A stretch of DNA of 45,414 bases. Source: Rubrobacter sp. (GTDB lineage: Bacteria; Actinomycetota; Rubrobacteria; Rubrobacterales; Rubrobacteraceae). The position numbers and the translations under genes are program-made. This document shows, piece by piece, positions 31,860-39,613 of this stretch (position 1 is its first letter; each line of letters begins with the position of its first letter). Where the stretch lies: assembly GCA_013695335.1 (NCBI GenBank), contig JACDAR010000159.1, positions 1 to 45,414 of the forward strand. The letters run 5' to 3'. The notes beneath the pieces were generated by a model that saw nothing but the letters and a program-made list of their open reading frames with translations, made no database searches and had not been told where the DNA came from.

Positions 31860-32564
31860 GTGCGCGCTTCGACCAGACAGGTTCTTCAGTCACTGTGCAT
31901 CGCGACCGCCGTCGCGGCCCTCACGGCTGCCGTGATCTACATGGTCTCCTACCTGATCTACCCCGTCACCGGAATCGAGGTCAAGGGCGCCCATATGTTC
32001 CCCGAATCACAGGCCCAAACCGCCGTTCCAGACCACGCGAGCCTGATCACCCTCAACTCCGCTATGCTTTCGAGAAAAATCGAGTCTAATCTTTGGGTTA
32101 AGAGTGTGAAGGTGCGCAAAGATTGGGATTCGGGTATAGTTGCAGTAGAGGTTAAGGAACGCCGTGCCGTATTGGATGCCGAGATCGAAGGACACAGGGA
32201 GGTCTTCGCGGCGGATGGCACGGAGCTTCCGGGGCTCGGGGGGGCGAACCTGGAGCGGGTCGAGATGGGCGAGGATCAGCTGGAGGGGATTTTGAGGGCT
32301 GGGAGGGTCCTTGCAAGTAATGGGGTCGCGCTGGAGTCCGTGGATGGCGTCGGCGCGGGCGGCATCAGGGCCAAGGTAGGGGGACGGACTGTGATCTTCA
32401 CCGGCGGCGTCGGCGACGCCCAGGTGAAGGCTTTGTCGGAAGTCATGTCAGAGAACCCCAAGGCCCGCCGCTTTGATCTACGCTCGGAGGGACGGGTAGT
32501 GGTAGGGACTGGAAGGCTCGAAGGCTCCCGCAAGCCTGGCTCGAAAGCTGCCGGGACAGGTTAG
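31860..32564 (+). CDS. ftsQ: Cell division protein FtsQ (DivIB)
   Basis: A 234-residue bitopic division protein. A very short cytoplasmic end is followed by a membrane helix (about residues 11-33), then the POTRA domain (about 36-105: GIEVKGAHMFPESQ, NLWVKSVKVRKDWDSGIVAVEVKER in two parts), and the beta domain. It binds the FtsL/FtsB pair and helps recruit FtsW-FtsI. GTG 31860 lies two bases behind murC. The C-terminal tail is basic and probably disordered. Similarity is weak overall, so position and architecture carry the call. Confidence 0.9.
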   Translation: MRASTRQVLQSLCIATAVAALTAAVIYMVSYLIYPVTGIEVKGAHMFPESQAQTAVPDHASLITLNSAMLSRKIESNLWVKSVKVRKDWDSGIVAVEVKERRAVLDAEIEGHREVFAADGTELPGLGGANLERVEMGEDQLEGILRAGRVLASNGVALESVDGVGAGGIRAKVGGRTVIFTGGVGDAQVKALSEVMSENPKARRFDLRSEGRVVVGTGRLEGSRKPGSKAAGTG

Positions 32565-32567
32565 TTC

Positions 32568-33770
32568 ATGTCGCAGTCGCTGGTCTATGGGATAGATGTC
32601 GGCACCACCAAGATCGTGGTCATGGCTGGCCGGGTGGATAGTCGGAGGGGCTGGGTCGAGGTACTCGCCGTCGGTGAGGCGCCGACCCGCGGGCTTCGTC
32701 GCGGCGTCGTGGTCGACAGGGAGCTTGCTGCTGACTCCATCGCCGAGGCCCTCGACGCGTGCGGCGTGCAGGGTGGACCCGTCAGCGTTGGCATCGCGGG
32801 GAGCCACATCTCATCCTTTAACACCGAGGTCACTTTGCTCAACCGCACCAAGAACCTCGAAATCACTGACAGGTTCGTAAAAAAGCTGGAAAACGAGGCG
32901 CGCCAGGTCCATCTGGACGAGGATGAGCGTGTGATACACGTTGTTCCCCGGGGCTACGTGCTGGACGATTCCGAAGGCGTCAAGCAGCCCGTCGGCCTCG
33001 CCGCGCGCAAGGTGACGATGCGGGCCCACGTCGTGAGCGGCGCGGTTTCGAGCATCCAGAACCTGTTGTACACGGTGGAGGATTGCGGAGTCGAAGTATC
33101 GCGCGTCGTGCTCGAACCGCTGGCTTCCGCCGAGGCTTGCCTGCTAGAAACCGACCGCGAAGACGGCGTCGCCCTGCTGGACATCGGCGGCGGCACCACA
33201 GACATCGCGGCCTTCAAAAAGGGCTCGCTGGCCCACACCTCCGTGATACCGCTCGGGGGAATGGCCTTCTCTTCGGATCTGGCATACGGGTTGAAGGTGC
33301 CTTTCGATGCGGCGGAGGAGCTGAAGATTCGGTACGGAAACGTGATCTCTGATTCCGTTGACTCTGTGGCCGCCGTGAAGCTCGAAGATCGTCACTACAA
33401 CGCGAGCTTTATTAGCCAGATTCTCGAGTACCGCGCCCACGAGGTTCTCGAGTACGCCCGCGACTCCCTGGATGAGGCACGCCTCCTGAATATGTTGCCA
33501 GGGGGCGTCGTCCTTACCGGCGGAGGCTCGCTCCTTGAAGGAATGACGGGTCTGGCCGAAGAAGTGATCGGGATGCACGCCCGTACCGCCATTCCTCGCA
33601 GGGTAAAAGGCGACATTAGACCTGTACAAAAGCCTCAGTATGCGACGGCTGTAGGTCTGCTATACTTTTCCGCGAAAAACAGTGACCTTACACCAAAGGG
33701 TAAAGGTGAAAGGGCGACCAGCTTTGGTAGCATAGTATCGGCTGTTAAAAGTTGGTTCCGGGGCTTATGA
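32568..33770 (+). CDS. ftsA: Cell division protein FtsA
   Basis: A 400-residue actin-like ATPase that tethers FtsZ to the membrane. The phosphate loops are YGIDVGTTKIVVMAG and LLDIGGGTTDIAAF; the SHS2 (1C) domain lies between (VSVGIAGSHISSFN). GGVVLTGGGSLLEGM is the adenosine motif. The C terminus ends in an amphipathic basic/hydrophobic stretch (SAVKSWFRGL) expected to insert into the membrane. Most well-known actinobacteria lack ftsA, so its presence with sepF is informative. It ends overlapping the likely ftsZ start; a promoter-like element lies near its end. Confidence 0.95.
   Translation: MSQSLVYGIDVGTTKIVVMAGRVDSRRGWVEVLAVGEAPTRGLRRGVVVDRELAADSIAEALDACGVQGGPVSVGIAGSHISSFNTEVTLLNRTKNLEITDRFVKKLENEARQVHLDEDERVIHVVPRGYVLDDSEGVKQPVGLAARKVTMRAHVVSGAVSSIQNLLYTVEDCGVEVSRVVLEPLASAEACLLETDREDGVALLDIGGGTTDIAAFKKGSLAHTSVIPLGGMAFSSDLAYGLKVPFDAAEELKIRYGNVISDSVDSVAAVKLEDRHYNASFISQILEYRAHEVLEYARDSLDEARLLNMLPGGVVLTGGGSLLEGMTGLAEEVIGMHARTAIPRRVKGDIRPVQKPQYATAVGLLYFSAKNSDLTPKGKGERATSFGSIVSAVKSWFRGL
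33658..33666 (+). promoter_or_regulatory. Candidate internal promoter for ftsZ (extended -10)
   Basis: TGCTATACT, a strong extended -10 (TGn-TATACT), lies inside the ftsA end in an AT-richer patch. Transcription would begin near 33673, about 95 bases before the ftsZ start. No good -35 box precedes it. Internal ftsZ promoters within ftsA are known in other bacteria. Confidence 0.4.
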
Positions 33771-34885
33771 ACCGGGTTGGAGTGGGAGATCTGACGACGG
33801 AGGGCTATGGAGTTATGTTGGACGCGGGGACGAACTACTTAGCGGTAATAAAAGTTGTGGGAATTGGTGGCGGCGGGACCAACGCCGTGAACCGTATGAT
33901 CAACTCCGGCCTGCAGGGCGTGGAGTTCATAGCGGTCAACACAGACGCCCAGGCTTTGCAGATGACGGATGCTGACCAGAAGATCCATATCGGGGACAAG
34001 CTCACGCGCGGTCTTGGGGCTGGCGCTGACCCGAAGATCGGCATGGAGGCGGCCGAGGAGAACAAGGCCGAGATTGAGGAGGCCATTCGGGGCGCCGACA
34101 TGGTGTTCGTCACCGCCGGTAAAGGCGGCGGCACGGGCACGGGGGCCGCGCCGGTGGTAGCCAAGATCGCCCGCGAGGCTGGGGCGCTCACGGTTGGCGT
34201 CGTGACACGCCCGTTCGCCTTCGAGGGGCGGCGGCGTTCGACGTACGCCGAGGAGGGGATCAATCGCCTCAAGGAGAACGTGGACGCGCTCATCATCATC
34301 CCGAACGACAGGCTGCTTCAGGTGGCCGAGAAGCGGACCACCATGATGGACGCTTTCAAGATGGCGGACGACGTGCTCAGGAAGGGCGTACAGGGCATTA
34401 CGGATCTCATAACGGTGCCAGGCCTAATCAACCTGGACTTCGCGGACGTGCGGACGATCATGTCCAACTCAGGCTCGGCCCTGATGGGTATAGGAGAGTC
34501 GAACAGCGAGAACCGGGGGGCCGAGGCGGCCAAGCAGGCGATCTCCAGCCCGCTGCTAGAGGCGAGCATCGAGGGTGCGACAGGGATCATCCTGAACATC
34601 ACCGGGGGGCAGGATCTCGGGCTCTTCGAGGTCAACGAGGCTGCGGAGATCGTCCACAACGCGGCCCACCAGGACGCGAACCTGATCTTCGGCGCCGTGG
34701 TGGACGAGGCTCAGGGGGAGCGGGTGAGCGTTACCGTCATCGCCACGGGCTTCGATCAGCGGCTCGCCAACCAGCGCCGCGCGGAGCGGACGGGCGTGGA
34801 CGCTCCCGAAGAGGAATTCGCCGCACCCTCGCCAGCCCAGGACGGCGACGTGCTCGACATACCGGCCTTCCTCCGGCGTCGATAA
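33767..34885 (+). CDS. ftsZ: Cell division protein FtsZ
   Basis: The tubulin-like GTPase that forms the Z ring. It reads YLAVIKVVGIGGGGTNAVNR, then the GTP signature GGGTGTGAAPV (near residue 120), TRPFAFEGRRR, the T7 loop GLINLDFADVRTIM, and ends with DVLDIPAFLRRR, the conserved C-terminal peptide that binds FtsA and SepF. The linker before it is short (about 35 residues). ATG 33767 overlaps the ftsA stop (ATGA) and is preferred; ATG 33815 gives the usual length MLDAGTNYLAVIK and is a real alternative. An earlier GTG at 33752 is less likely. Confidence 0.97.
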   Translation: MNRVGVGDLTTEGYGVMLDAGTNYLAVIKVVGIGGGGTNAVNRMINSGLQGVEFIAVNTDAQALQMTDADQKIHIGDKLTRGLGAGADPKIGMEAAEENKAEIEEAIRGADMVFVTAGKGGGTGTGAAPVVAKIAREAGALTVGVVTRPFAFEGRRRSTYAEEGINRLKENVDALIIIPNDRLLQVAEKRTTMMDAFKMADDVLRKGVQGITDLITVPGLINLDFADVRTIMSNSGSALMGIGESNSENRGAEAAKQAISSPLLEASIEGATGIILNITGGQDLGLFEVNEAAEIVHNAAHQDANLIFGAVVDEAQGERVSVTVIATGFDQRLANQRRAERTGVDAPEEEFAAPSPAQDGDVLDIPAFLRRR

Positions 34886-34900
34886 CCTGTTACGGAAGGC

Positions 34901-35659
34901 GTGCGCCAGGAAATCTCTCTCACCGACGGCGCTCCCGCTGCGTTAAGAACCGCAGCCGGGGGCGCCGTCTTCGTCTCTCCCGAGCCCGAACCACCTGGCG
35001 CGAAGGTATGGTTTTTCACCCGTCTCGGGGGCGTCTCCGATCCTCCATACGACAGCCTGAACGTCTCGAAGGTGGTAGGTGACGGCGGGGAGGCCGTGGC
35101 CGAGAACCTGCGGCGCATCCAGGAGGCGATGGGCGGACAACTTTCGGCGTGGGTGAAGCAGGTGGCTGGTGACGGCGTTGTCCGGGTGTCCGAGGCGGTA
35201 TTCGCGGGAGAGGCTGACGCGCTCGTTACTGACGAGCACGGTTTCTCGCTGGTTGTTGCCGTGGCGGATTGCGTGCCTGTGGCGCTCGTCGGGGAGCGGG
35301 GTGTCGGCATGGTTCACTCAGGTTGGCGCGGGACGCTCGCCGGGGTGGCAGCGAAGGCGGCGCAGGAGATGGGCGAACCCGTGCAAGCTTATATCGGCCC
35401 TTCTATCCGGGGTTGTTGCTACGAGGTTTCCGAGGAGCTTGCGCGGACGTTCGCGGGGCGTTTTAGGAAGGAAGTAGTTTCCGGGCGTTATCTTTCGTTG
35501 CAGGCTGCTATTCGGATTAACCTGCGGGAAGCGGGAGTACGGGAGATCCACGACCTCGGGCTGTGCAGTGGGTGCAGGCCCGATCTCTTCTATTCACATC
35601 GCAAGCAGGGGCCGCTTACTGGCCGTAATCTGGCGGCTGTGGCGCGGGCGAGCGGGTGA
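34901..35659 (+). CDS. pgeF: YfiH/PgeF family purine nucleosidase-like protein (multicopper oxidase domain)
   Basis: A 252-residue protein of the YfiH/LACC1 family. Members were first called polyphenol oxidases; later work shows adenosine/purine nucleoside phosphorylase activity, and E. coli PgeF removes misincorporated L-Ser from peptidoglycan precursors. FTRLGGVS, VVAVADCVPVAL, VGMVHSGWRGTLAGV (histidine of the zinc site), IGPSIRGCCYEV and LCSGCRPDLFYSHR are visible, giving the expected Cys/His zinc set. GTG 34901 is the only workable start, with GGAAGG unusually close. A wall-quality role would suit its place behind ftsZ. The stop overlaps yggS. Confidence 0.92.
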   Translation: MRQEISLTDGAPAALRTAAGGAVFVSPEPEPPGAKVWFFTRLGGVSDPPYDSLNVSKVVGDGGEAVAENLRRIQEAMGGQLSAWVKQVAGDGVVRVSEAVFAGEADALVTDEHGFSLVVAVADCVPVALVGERGVGMVHSGWRGTLAGVAAKAAQEMGEPVQAYIGPSIRGCCYEVSEELARTFAGRFRKEVVSGRYLSLQAAIRINLREAGVREIHDLGLCSGCRPDLFYSHRKQGPLTGRNLAAVARASG

Positions 35660-36372
35660 TGAAGATGACCGACGAGAAGCTGGAGGCGCGGGTTCGGGAG
35701 CGTCTCGCCGTGGTGCGGGAGAACGTGGCTGATGCGCTGGGGCGCGTCGGGCGCGGGCCGGATGAAATTAGAATTCTCATCGCAAGCAAGTACTACTCGG
35801 TGGAGCAGGTTCAGGCGCTCGCGGCGGCTGGCGTGGATTTACTGGGGGAGAACAGGGCGCAGGATCTCGCGTCAAAACAGGAAGTTTTCGGGGATGCTTT
35901 CGAGTGGCACTTCATAGGTCATTTGCAGCGGCGCAAAGCCAGGGAAGTAGTTCCGCGAGTCTCGCTGATTCACTCAGTTGACTCTATCCGGCTGGTCGAA
36001 GAACTTGGGAAGCGGGCTCCCGATGGGGGGGTGGAGGTTTTGATCCAGGTAAACGTCAGCGGCGAGGATGCGAAGTACGGTGTGGAAGAGGCTGAGGTGG
36101 AGCGTATGCTGGAGGCGGCTGCCGGCACCGAGGGCCGGGTGAGGGTCAGGGGTTTCATGACGCTTGCGCCAACGGTTGAACGCACGGAGAATGTACGCTA
36201 TGTTTTCACGAAGCTCCGGGCGATCCGTGATAGGCTACGCGGAGGCTGGAGGCCCCAGTTCGAGCTATCGGAGCTCTCCATGGGCATGAGTAGCGATTAC
36301 ATGGTGGCGGTCGAAGAAGGGGCCACGCTGGTTAGAATAGGGCGGACCATCATCGGGGGTGACGGCCCGTGA
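35659..36372 (+). CDS. YggS family pyridoxal phosphate homeostasis protein
   Basis: A 237-residue PLP-binding protein of the YggS/PLPHP family that buffers PLP and affects amino-acid pools. The PLP lysine is K44 in LIASKYYSVEQ; GENRAQDLASKQ, WHFIGHLQRRKA, IHSVDSIRL, LIQVNVSGEDAKYG, GFMTLAP, LSMGMSSDYMVAV and VRIGRTIIG follow in the normal order. ATG 35659 overlaps the pgeF stop (TGATG); GTG 35656 is also possible. The order ftsZ-pgeF-yggS-sepF-proC-yggT-divIVA is conserved in many Gram-positives. Confidence 0.95.
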   Translation: MKMTDEKLEARVRERLAVVRENVADALGRVGRGPDEIRILIASKYYSVEQVQALAAAGVDLLGENRAQDLASKQEVFGDAFEWHFIGHLQRRKAREVVPRVSLIHSVDSIRLVEELGKRAPDGGVEVLIQVNVSGEDAKYGVEEAEVERMLEAAAGTEGRVRVRGFMTLAPTVERTENVRYVFTKLRAIRDRLRGGWRPQFELSELSMGMSSDYMVAVEEGATLVRIGRTIIGGDGP

Positions 36373-36381
36373 GGAGGCAGG

Positions 36382-36954
36382 ATGGGAGTTAGAGATCGTA
36401 TGGATCGGATCGCGGCCTGGTTCGGGTTTGGCGTGGAGGATGATTATTACGAGGATGAGGAGGATGAAGCCGTGTACGGCAAGAGCGCGTACGCTTCAGG
36501 CTCCGCCGAAGAGGAAGTCGGCCCCGCCGTGCGGCGGCTAGGACGGACTGAGCGCTCTTCGGCCTTCGGGACTTCCCTCGGGGATCTCTTCGGGAGCGAT
36601 GGATCGAACCGCAGCGAACGGTACGCTGGAGGCGGCCAGAATCCGCCGCACCTGCGGGCCGTTCCGGATCAACGTCCAACCCGCGTGAGCGTTGTGGAGC
36701 CTGCAAGCTTCAACGACGCCCAGGCCCTCGCCGACCGTTTCAAGCGCCAGCAGCCCGTCATCCTCAACCTGCAGAGCGTGGACGCCGATCTGTCGCGCCG
36801 GATGGTGGATTTCTGCTCGGGCCTCAGCTACGCCCTCGACGGCAACATACAGACCGTCGCCAACAGGGTGTTCCTGCTGACCCCGCGCAACGTCGAGGTC
36901 AGCGCCGAGGAGCGCAAAAGGCTGGCCGAGAGGGCATTCTTCAACCAGCTTTGA
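36382..36954 (+). CDS. sepF: Cell division protein SepF
   Basis: A 190-residue FtsZ-binding membrane anchor. The N-terminal amphipathic helix (VRDRMDRIAAWFGFG) would bind membrane; it is followed by an acidic, disordered linker (EDDYYEDEEDEAVYG and Gly/Ser-rich sequence to about residue 95). The C-terminal DUF552 core spans about 98-185 (RVSVVEPASFNDAQALAD; RQQPVILNLQSVDADLSRR; MVDFCSGLSYALDGNIQTV in parts; RVFLLTPRNVEVS). GGAGGCAGG precedes the ATG. It is found together with ftsA, so two possible FtsZ anchors exist. Confidence 0.95.
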   Translation: MGVRDRMDRIAAWFGFGVEDDYYEDEEDEAVYGKSAYASGSAEEEVGPAVRRLGRTERSSAFGTSLGDLFGSDGSNRSERYAGGGQNPPHLRAVPDQRPTRVSVVEPASFNDAQALADRFKRQQPVILNLQSVDADLSRRMVDFCSGLSYALDGNIQTVANRVFLLTPRNVEVSAEERKRLAERAFFNQL

Positions 36955-36987
36955 TCCTTTCGAATTCGTGGTGACCGCGAGGGAGAC

Positions 36988-37776
36988 TTGACGAGGGTAG
37001 GAATAATCGGGGCCGGTAAGATCGGCGGTTCGCTCCTCGTCAGGCTTGCGGAGTCTGACTCATTCGAGCTCGGCGCGAGCGACGTTCATCAGGAATACCT
37101 CGCGCCATACGCGGATCAGTACGGGATCTGGACCACCTCATCCAACCGCGAGCTGGCGGAACGCAGCGACCTCCTCATCATGGCCGTCAAGCCCTGGGAC
37201 GTTGGAACGGTCGTTGATGAGATCTCACCTTCCGTCACGGGCACGGAGAAGGCCGTGACGAGCGTGGCCGCCGGGGTTCCCATATCCGCCATCGAGAAGC
37301 GCCTGCCCGAAGGCACGCCCGTGTTGCGCGTCATGCCGAACGTGTGCGCGTCCGTAGGCCTTGGTTCCGCAGTCGTTACCTCCAACGAGCCTGGACGCGA
37401 GATGCTGCCGACGGTGATGGAGATCTTCCGTTCCGTTGGGGACGTGATGGAGTTGCCGGAGCGCCTCTTCGATGCGGCCACGGCGCTGCATGGGTCGGGG
37501 CCTGCTTACGTCGCCCTGTTCGCCGACGCGCTCATACAGGCAGGCGTGCGGGAAGGCATTCCGCGTGACGTTGCCAAGCGGCTCGTGGTCGGGACTATCG
37601 GCGGCACATCGGTGCTGCTCAAGGAGCGCAGCGCGCACCAGGTGCGCGACGAGGTGATGACGCCTGGCGGCACCACGGCCGCTGCCTTCGTGGCAATGGA
37701 GAAAGCCGGGTTCGTCGGCGCCATCTACGATGGGATCGCCGCCGCAGCAGAGCAGGCGCGGGAGTTGGGAGGATGA
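36988..37776 (+). CDS. proC: Pyrroline-5-carboxylate reductase
   Basis: A 262-residue NAD(P)H-dependent enzyme making proline. RVGIIGAGKIGGSLL is the dinucleotide loop, VKPWDVGTVVDEI, VLRVMPNVCASVG, ALHGSGPAYVALFADAL and the substrate-binding VMTPGGTTAAAFVAME complete the family signature. TTG 36988 is used, with GAGGGAG close upstream. proC in this division-related string is common although its link to division is unknown. The stop overlaps yggT by 4 bases. Confidence 0.95.
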   Translation: MTRVGIIGAGKIGGSLLVRLAESDSFELGASDVHQEYLAPYADQYGIWTTSSNRELAERSDLLIMAVKPWDVGTVVDEISPSVTGTEKAVTSVAAGVPISAIEKRLPEGTPVLRVMPNVCASVGLGSAVVTSNEPGREMLPTVMEIFRSVGDVMELPERLFDAATALHGSGPAYVALFADALIQAGVREGIPRDVAKRLVVGTIGGTSVLLKERSAHQVRDEVMTPGGTTAAAFVAMEKAGFVGAIYDGIAAAAEQARELGG

Positions 37777-38123
37777 TGGAGACGCTCGGGTTGTTGCAGG
37801 TATTCGGGTTCTCCGTGGCGAACCTTTTGTCAGGGATCGTTGACTACGCATACTGGATACTCTTCGGGTTCATACTCGCGAACATCGTGATCAACTGGCT
37901 CCCAGGCTATCCTTCGAGCGCGTTCTTCCAGGCCGTGTACGACACGGTGCGGGCAGTAGCGGACCCGATACTCATGCCCATCAGGAGTCGCATCCCGCCC
38001 GTGCAGCTCGGCGGGTTCGGGATAGACCTCTCGCCGATAATCGCAATTATCGGTCTCATGATCGCGCGTAGCCTGTTGAATAACGTGGTCATCGCAAACT
38101 TCATAGGACCTGTGACGGGGTGA
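37773..38123 (+). CDS. YggT family membrane protein
   Basis: A 116-residue small membrane protein. Two membrane helices (about 25-45: YAYWILFGFILANIVINWLP; and about 85-108: IDLSPIIAIIGLMIARSLL) flank the signature PILMPIRSRIPPVQLGGFGI. YggT proteins are linked to osmotic tolerance and to division in Gram-positives, but the mechanism is not settled. It overlaps proC by ATGA and is followed by divIVA after 6 bases. Confidence 0.92.
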   Translation: MMETLGLLQVFGFSVANLLSGIVDYAYWILFGFILANIVINWLPGYPSSAFFQAVYDTVRAVADPILMPIRSRIPPVQLGGFGIDLSPIIAIIGLMIARSLLNNVVIANFIGPVTG

Positions 38124-38129
38124 TAAACG

Positions 38130-39275
38130 ATGGCAATTAGGTCGGCGGATATTCGCCGCAAGGACTTCAAGAACAGCTTTCGGGGCTACGACGCCGACCA
38201 GGTTGACGACTTCCTCGACTCGGTTGCCGACGAGTTCGAGCAGATCTTCTCTGAGAACTCGCGGCTGCGGGAGGAGGCTTCGAGCCTCAGGCAGCGGCTC
38301 GAGCAATTCGACGAGCTCGAGGGTTCAATCAGGGCTGCGCTGGTCCACGCGGAGCAGGCGGCCAACGACCTGCGGCGCACGGCCACCAGTGAGGCAGAGA
38401 ACCTGCGCCAGTCCGCCAGCCGGGACGCGGAGAGTGCGCGCCAGACCGCGAGCCGGGAAGCGGAACTCATGGTCAACGACGCCAAGGCCCGCTCCCATCG
38501 TATGCTGGCAGACACCTCGGAGCGGGTCGAGCGTATACAGGAATCCTACGAAGCACTGAGGGAGGCCAAGCAGCTCTTTGCCGCCGACTTCCGGCATCTC
38601 CTGAAGAGCTACCTTGAGATCATGGACAACGCCGACGTGGCGACAGCCCGCGAGATAGAGTCCTCGCTGCGCCAGCGCGTGGACGTGGAGTCCATAGCCG
38701 CGGCCAGGCTGGCGGCCGAGGGCAGCGGTGTCCAGGAAGAACTTCCTATCGAGGAGCCCGCCGGGGATTCGACCGGGGAGCACGAGCCGTTTGCGCGGAT
38801 CGACGATCAGGTGACGCAGCGCATAGATCTCAGCCCTTCAGCCAGAAGTTCTATTACGGAGGAGCCAGCCGAACCCGAGCCTGTTGCGAGCCAGGAGCCT
38901 GAGACGGTCGATGTGTCCACCGAGAGCGAACCCGAGGTGGAAGAGCCCGAAGTAGAGCCCTCGACGGCTGAGGGCGTTTCGCCAGAGACCGATCCGGCGG
39001 AGACCGATTCGGCGGAGAACGCCTCGCTGGAGAACGCTACGCCGGAGACCGAATCGGTGGAGACTGCGGCGACGGAAGACACTTCGCTTGGGGAAGCTTC
39101 ATCGCAACACGAGGCTGATGAAGCGTCGCAGGGGGCGGGGCAGGAAGAAGTTACGCTGGCCAGGGACAGTGACTCACACGAGTTCTGGGAAGAGGCCGAG
39201 AGGAAGAACGCATCAGGTAACGGCGAGGAGGGCCGCGTATCCAGGGCGAGCCGGTTCTTGCGCCGACGTGGCTGA
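38130..39275 (+). CDS. DivIVA-domain protein (Wag31-like)
   Basis: A 381-residue polar/septal scaffold. The N-terminal DivIVA lipid-binding domain is clear (SADIRRKDFKNSFRGYDADQ; VDDFLDSVADEFEQIF, residues 5-40), followed by a long coiled coil (about 41-190) that holds repeats of heptad type (SEAENLRQSASRDAESARQT, SREAELMVNDAKARS). Residues about 200-345 are acidic and low in complexity (E/P/S/T rich), including a run of five-residue repeats. The C terminus is basic (SRASRFLRRRG). In actinobacteria DivIVA organises apical growth. The stop overlaps the DUF167 gene by 8 bases. Confidence 0.93.
   Translation: MAIRSADIRRKDFKNSFRGYDADQVDDFLDSVADEFEQIFSENSRLREEASSLRQRLEQFDELEGSIRAALVHAEQAANDLRRTATSEAENLRQSASRDAESARQTASREAELMVNDAKARSHRMLADTSERVERIQESYEALREAKQLFAADFRHLLKSYLEIMDNADVATAREIESSLRQRVDVESIAAARLAAEGSGVQEELPIEEPAGDSTGEHEPFARIDDQVTQRIDLSPSARSSITEEPAEPEPVASQEPETVDVSTESEPEVEEPEVEPSTAEGVSPETDPAETDSAENASLENATPETESVETAATEDTSLGEASSQHEADEASQGAGQEEVTLARDSDSHEFWEEAERKNASGNGEEGRVSRASRFLRRRG
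38979..39098 (+). repeat. 15-bp tandem repeat (minisatellite) inside divIVA
   Basis: Eight units of 15 bases code for degenerate pentapeptides: SPETD, PAETD, SAENA, SLENA, TPETE, SVETA, ATEDT, SLGEA. The third codon is almost always GAG or GAA and the frame is kept. This is typical of expansion and contraction by slippage in a disordered linker. Units one to six are clear; the last two have decayed. Confidence 0.7.
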
Positions 39276-39591
39276 GGATTTCGTCAGGGAGAGCAAAGAC
39301 GGGGTCTTGCTGAACCTCCGGGTCTCGCCGCGGTCAAGGAACACGTCGCTCGATGGGCTGTACGGCGGCTCTGCTCTGAAAGTCCGGATCTCCGCTCCAC
39401 CAACCGACGGCCGGGCCAACGCCGAGTTGAAGGATTTTCTGGCAGGTATCTTCGACGTAGCCCCTTCCAAATTCGAAGTCGTCAAAGGTACGTCAAGCAG
39501 GGACAAGGTCGTGTTCGTACGTGGTGTGCGGGAGGCGGATATCCGGAGCCGACTCCCGGGCTTGCTCAATCAACCGCAGTCAGAGAGATAA
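39268..39591 (+). CDS. DUF167/YggU family protein
   Basis: A 107-residue protein of the DUF167 (YggU) family: LLNLRVSPRSRNTSLDGLYG, LKVRISAPPTDGRANAELKD, then FEVVKGTSSRDKVVFVRG. Family structure is known but function is not. GTG 39268 is chosen since it lies at the divIVA end and gives the normal length; a frame-open extension back into divIVA has no similarity. In many genomes it follows yggT; here it follows divIVA. It is the last regular member of the division string before the DUF4268 gene. Confidence 0.88.
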   Translation: MAEDFVRESKDGVLLNLRVSPRSRNTSLDGLYGGSALKVRISAPPTDGRANAELKDFLAGIFDVAPSKFEVVKGTSSRDKVVFVRGVREADIRSRLPGLLNQPQSER

Positions 39592-39613
39592 GAAGGGGAA
39601 AGGCAGGTTCTTC

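Noticed and set aside
32088..32124. 8-bp inverted repeat (AATCTTTG...CAAAGATT) in ftsQ with a TATAGT box behind it
   Set aside because: The 21-base loop and absence of a -35 box make hairpin or promoter function unconvincing; possibly chance in an AT-richer stretch.
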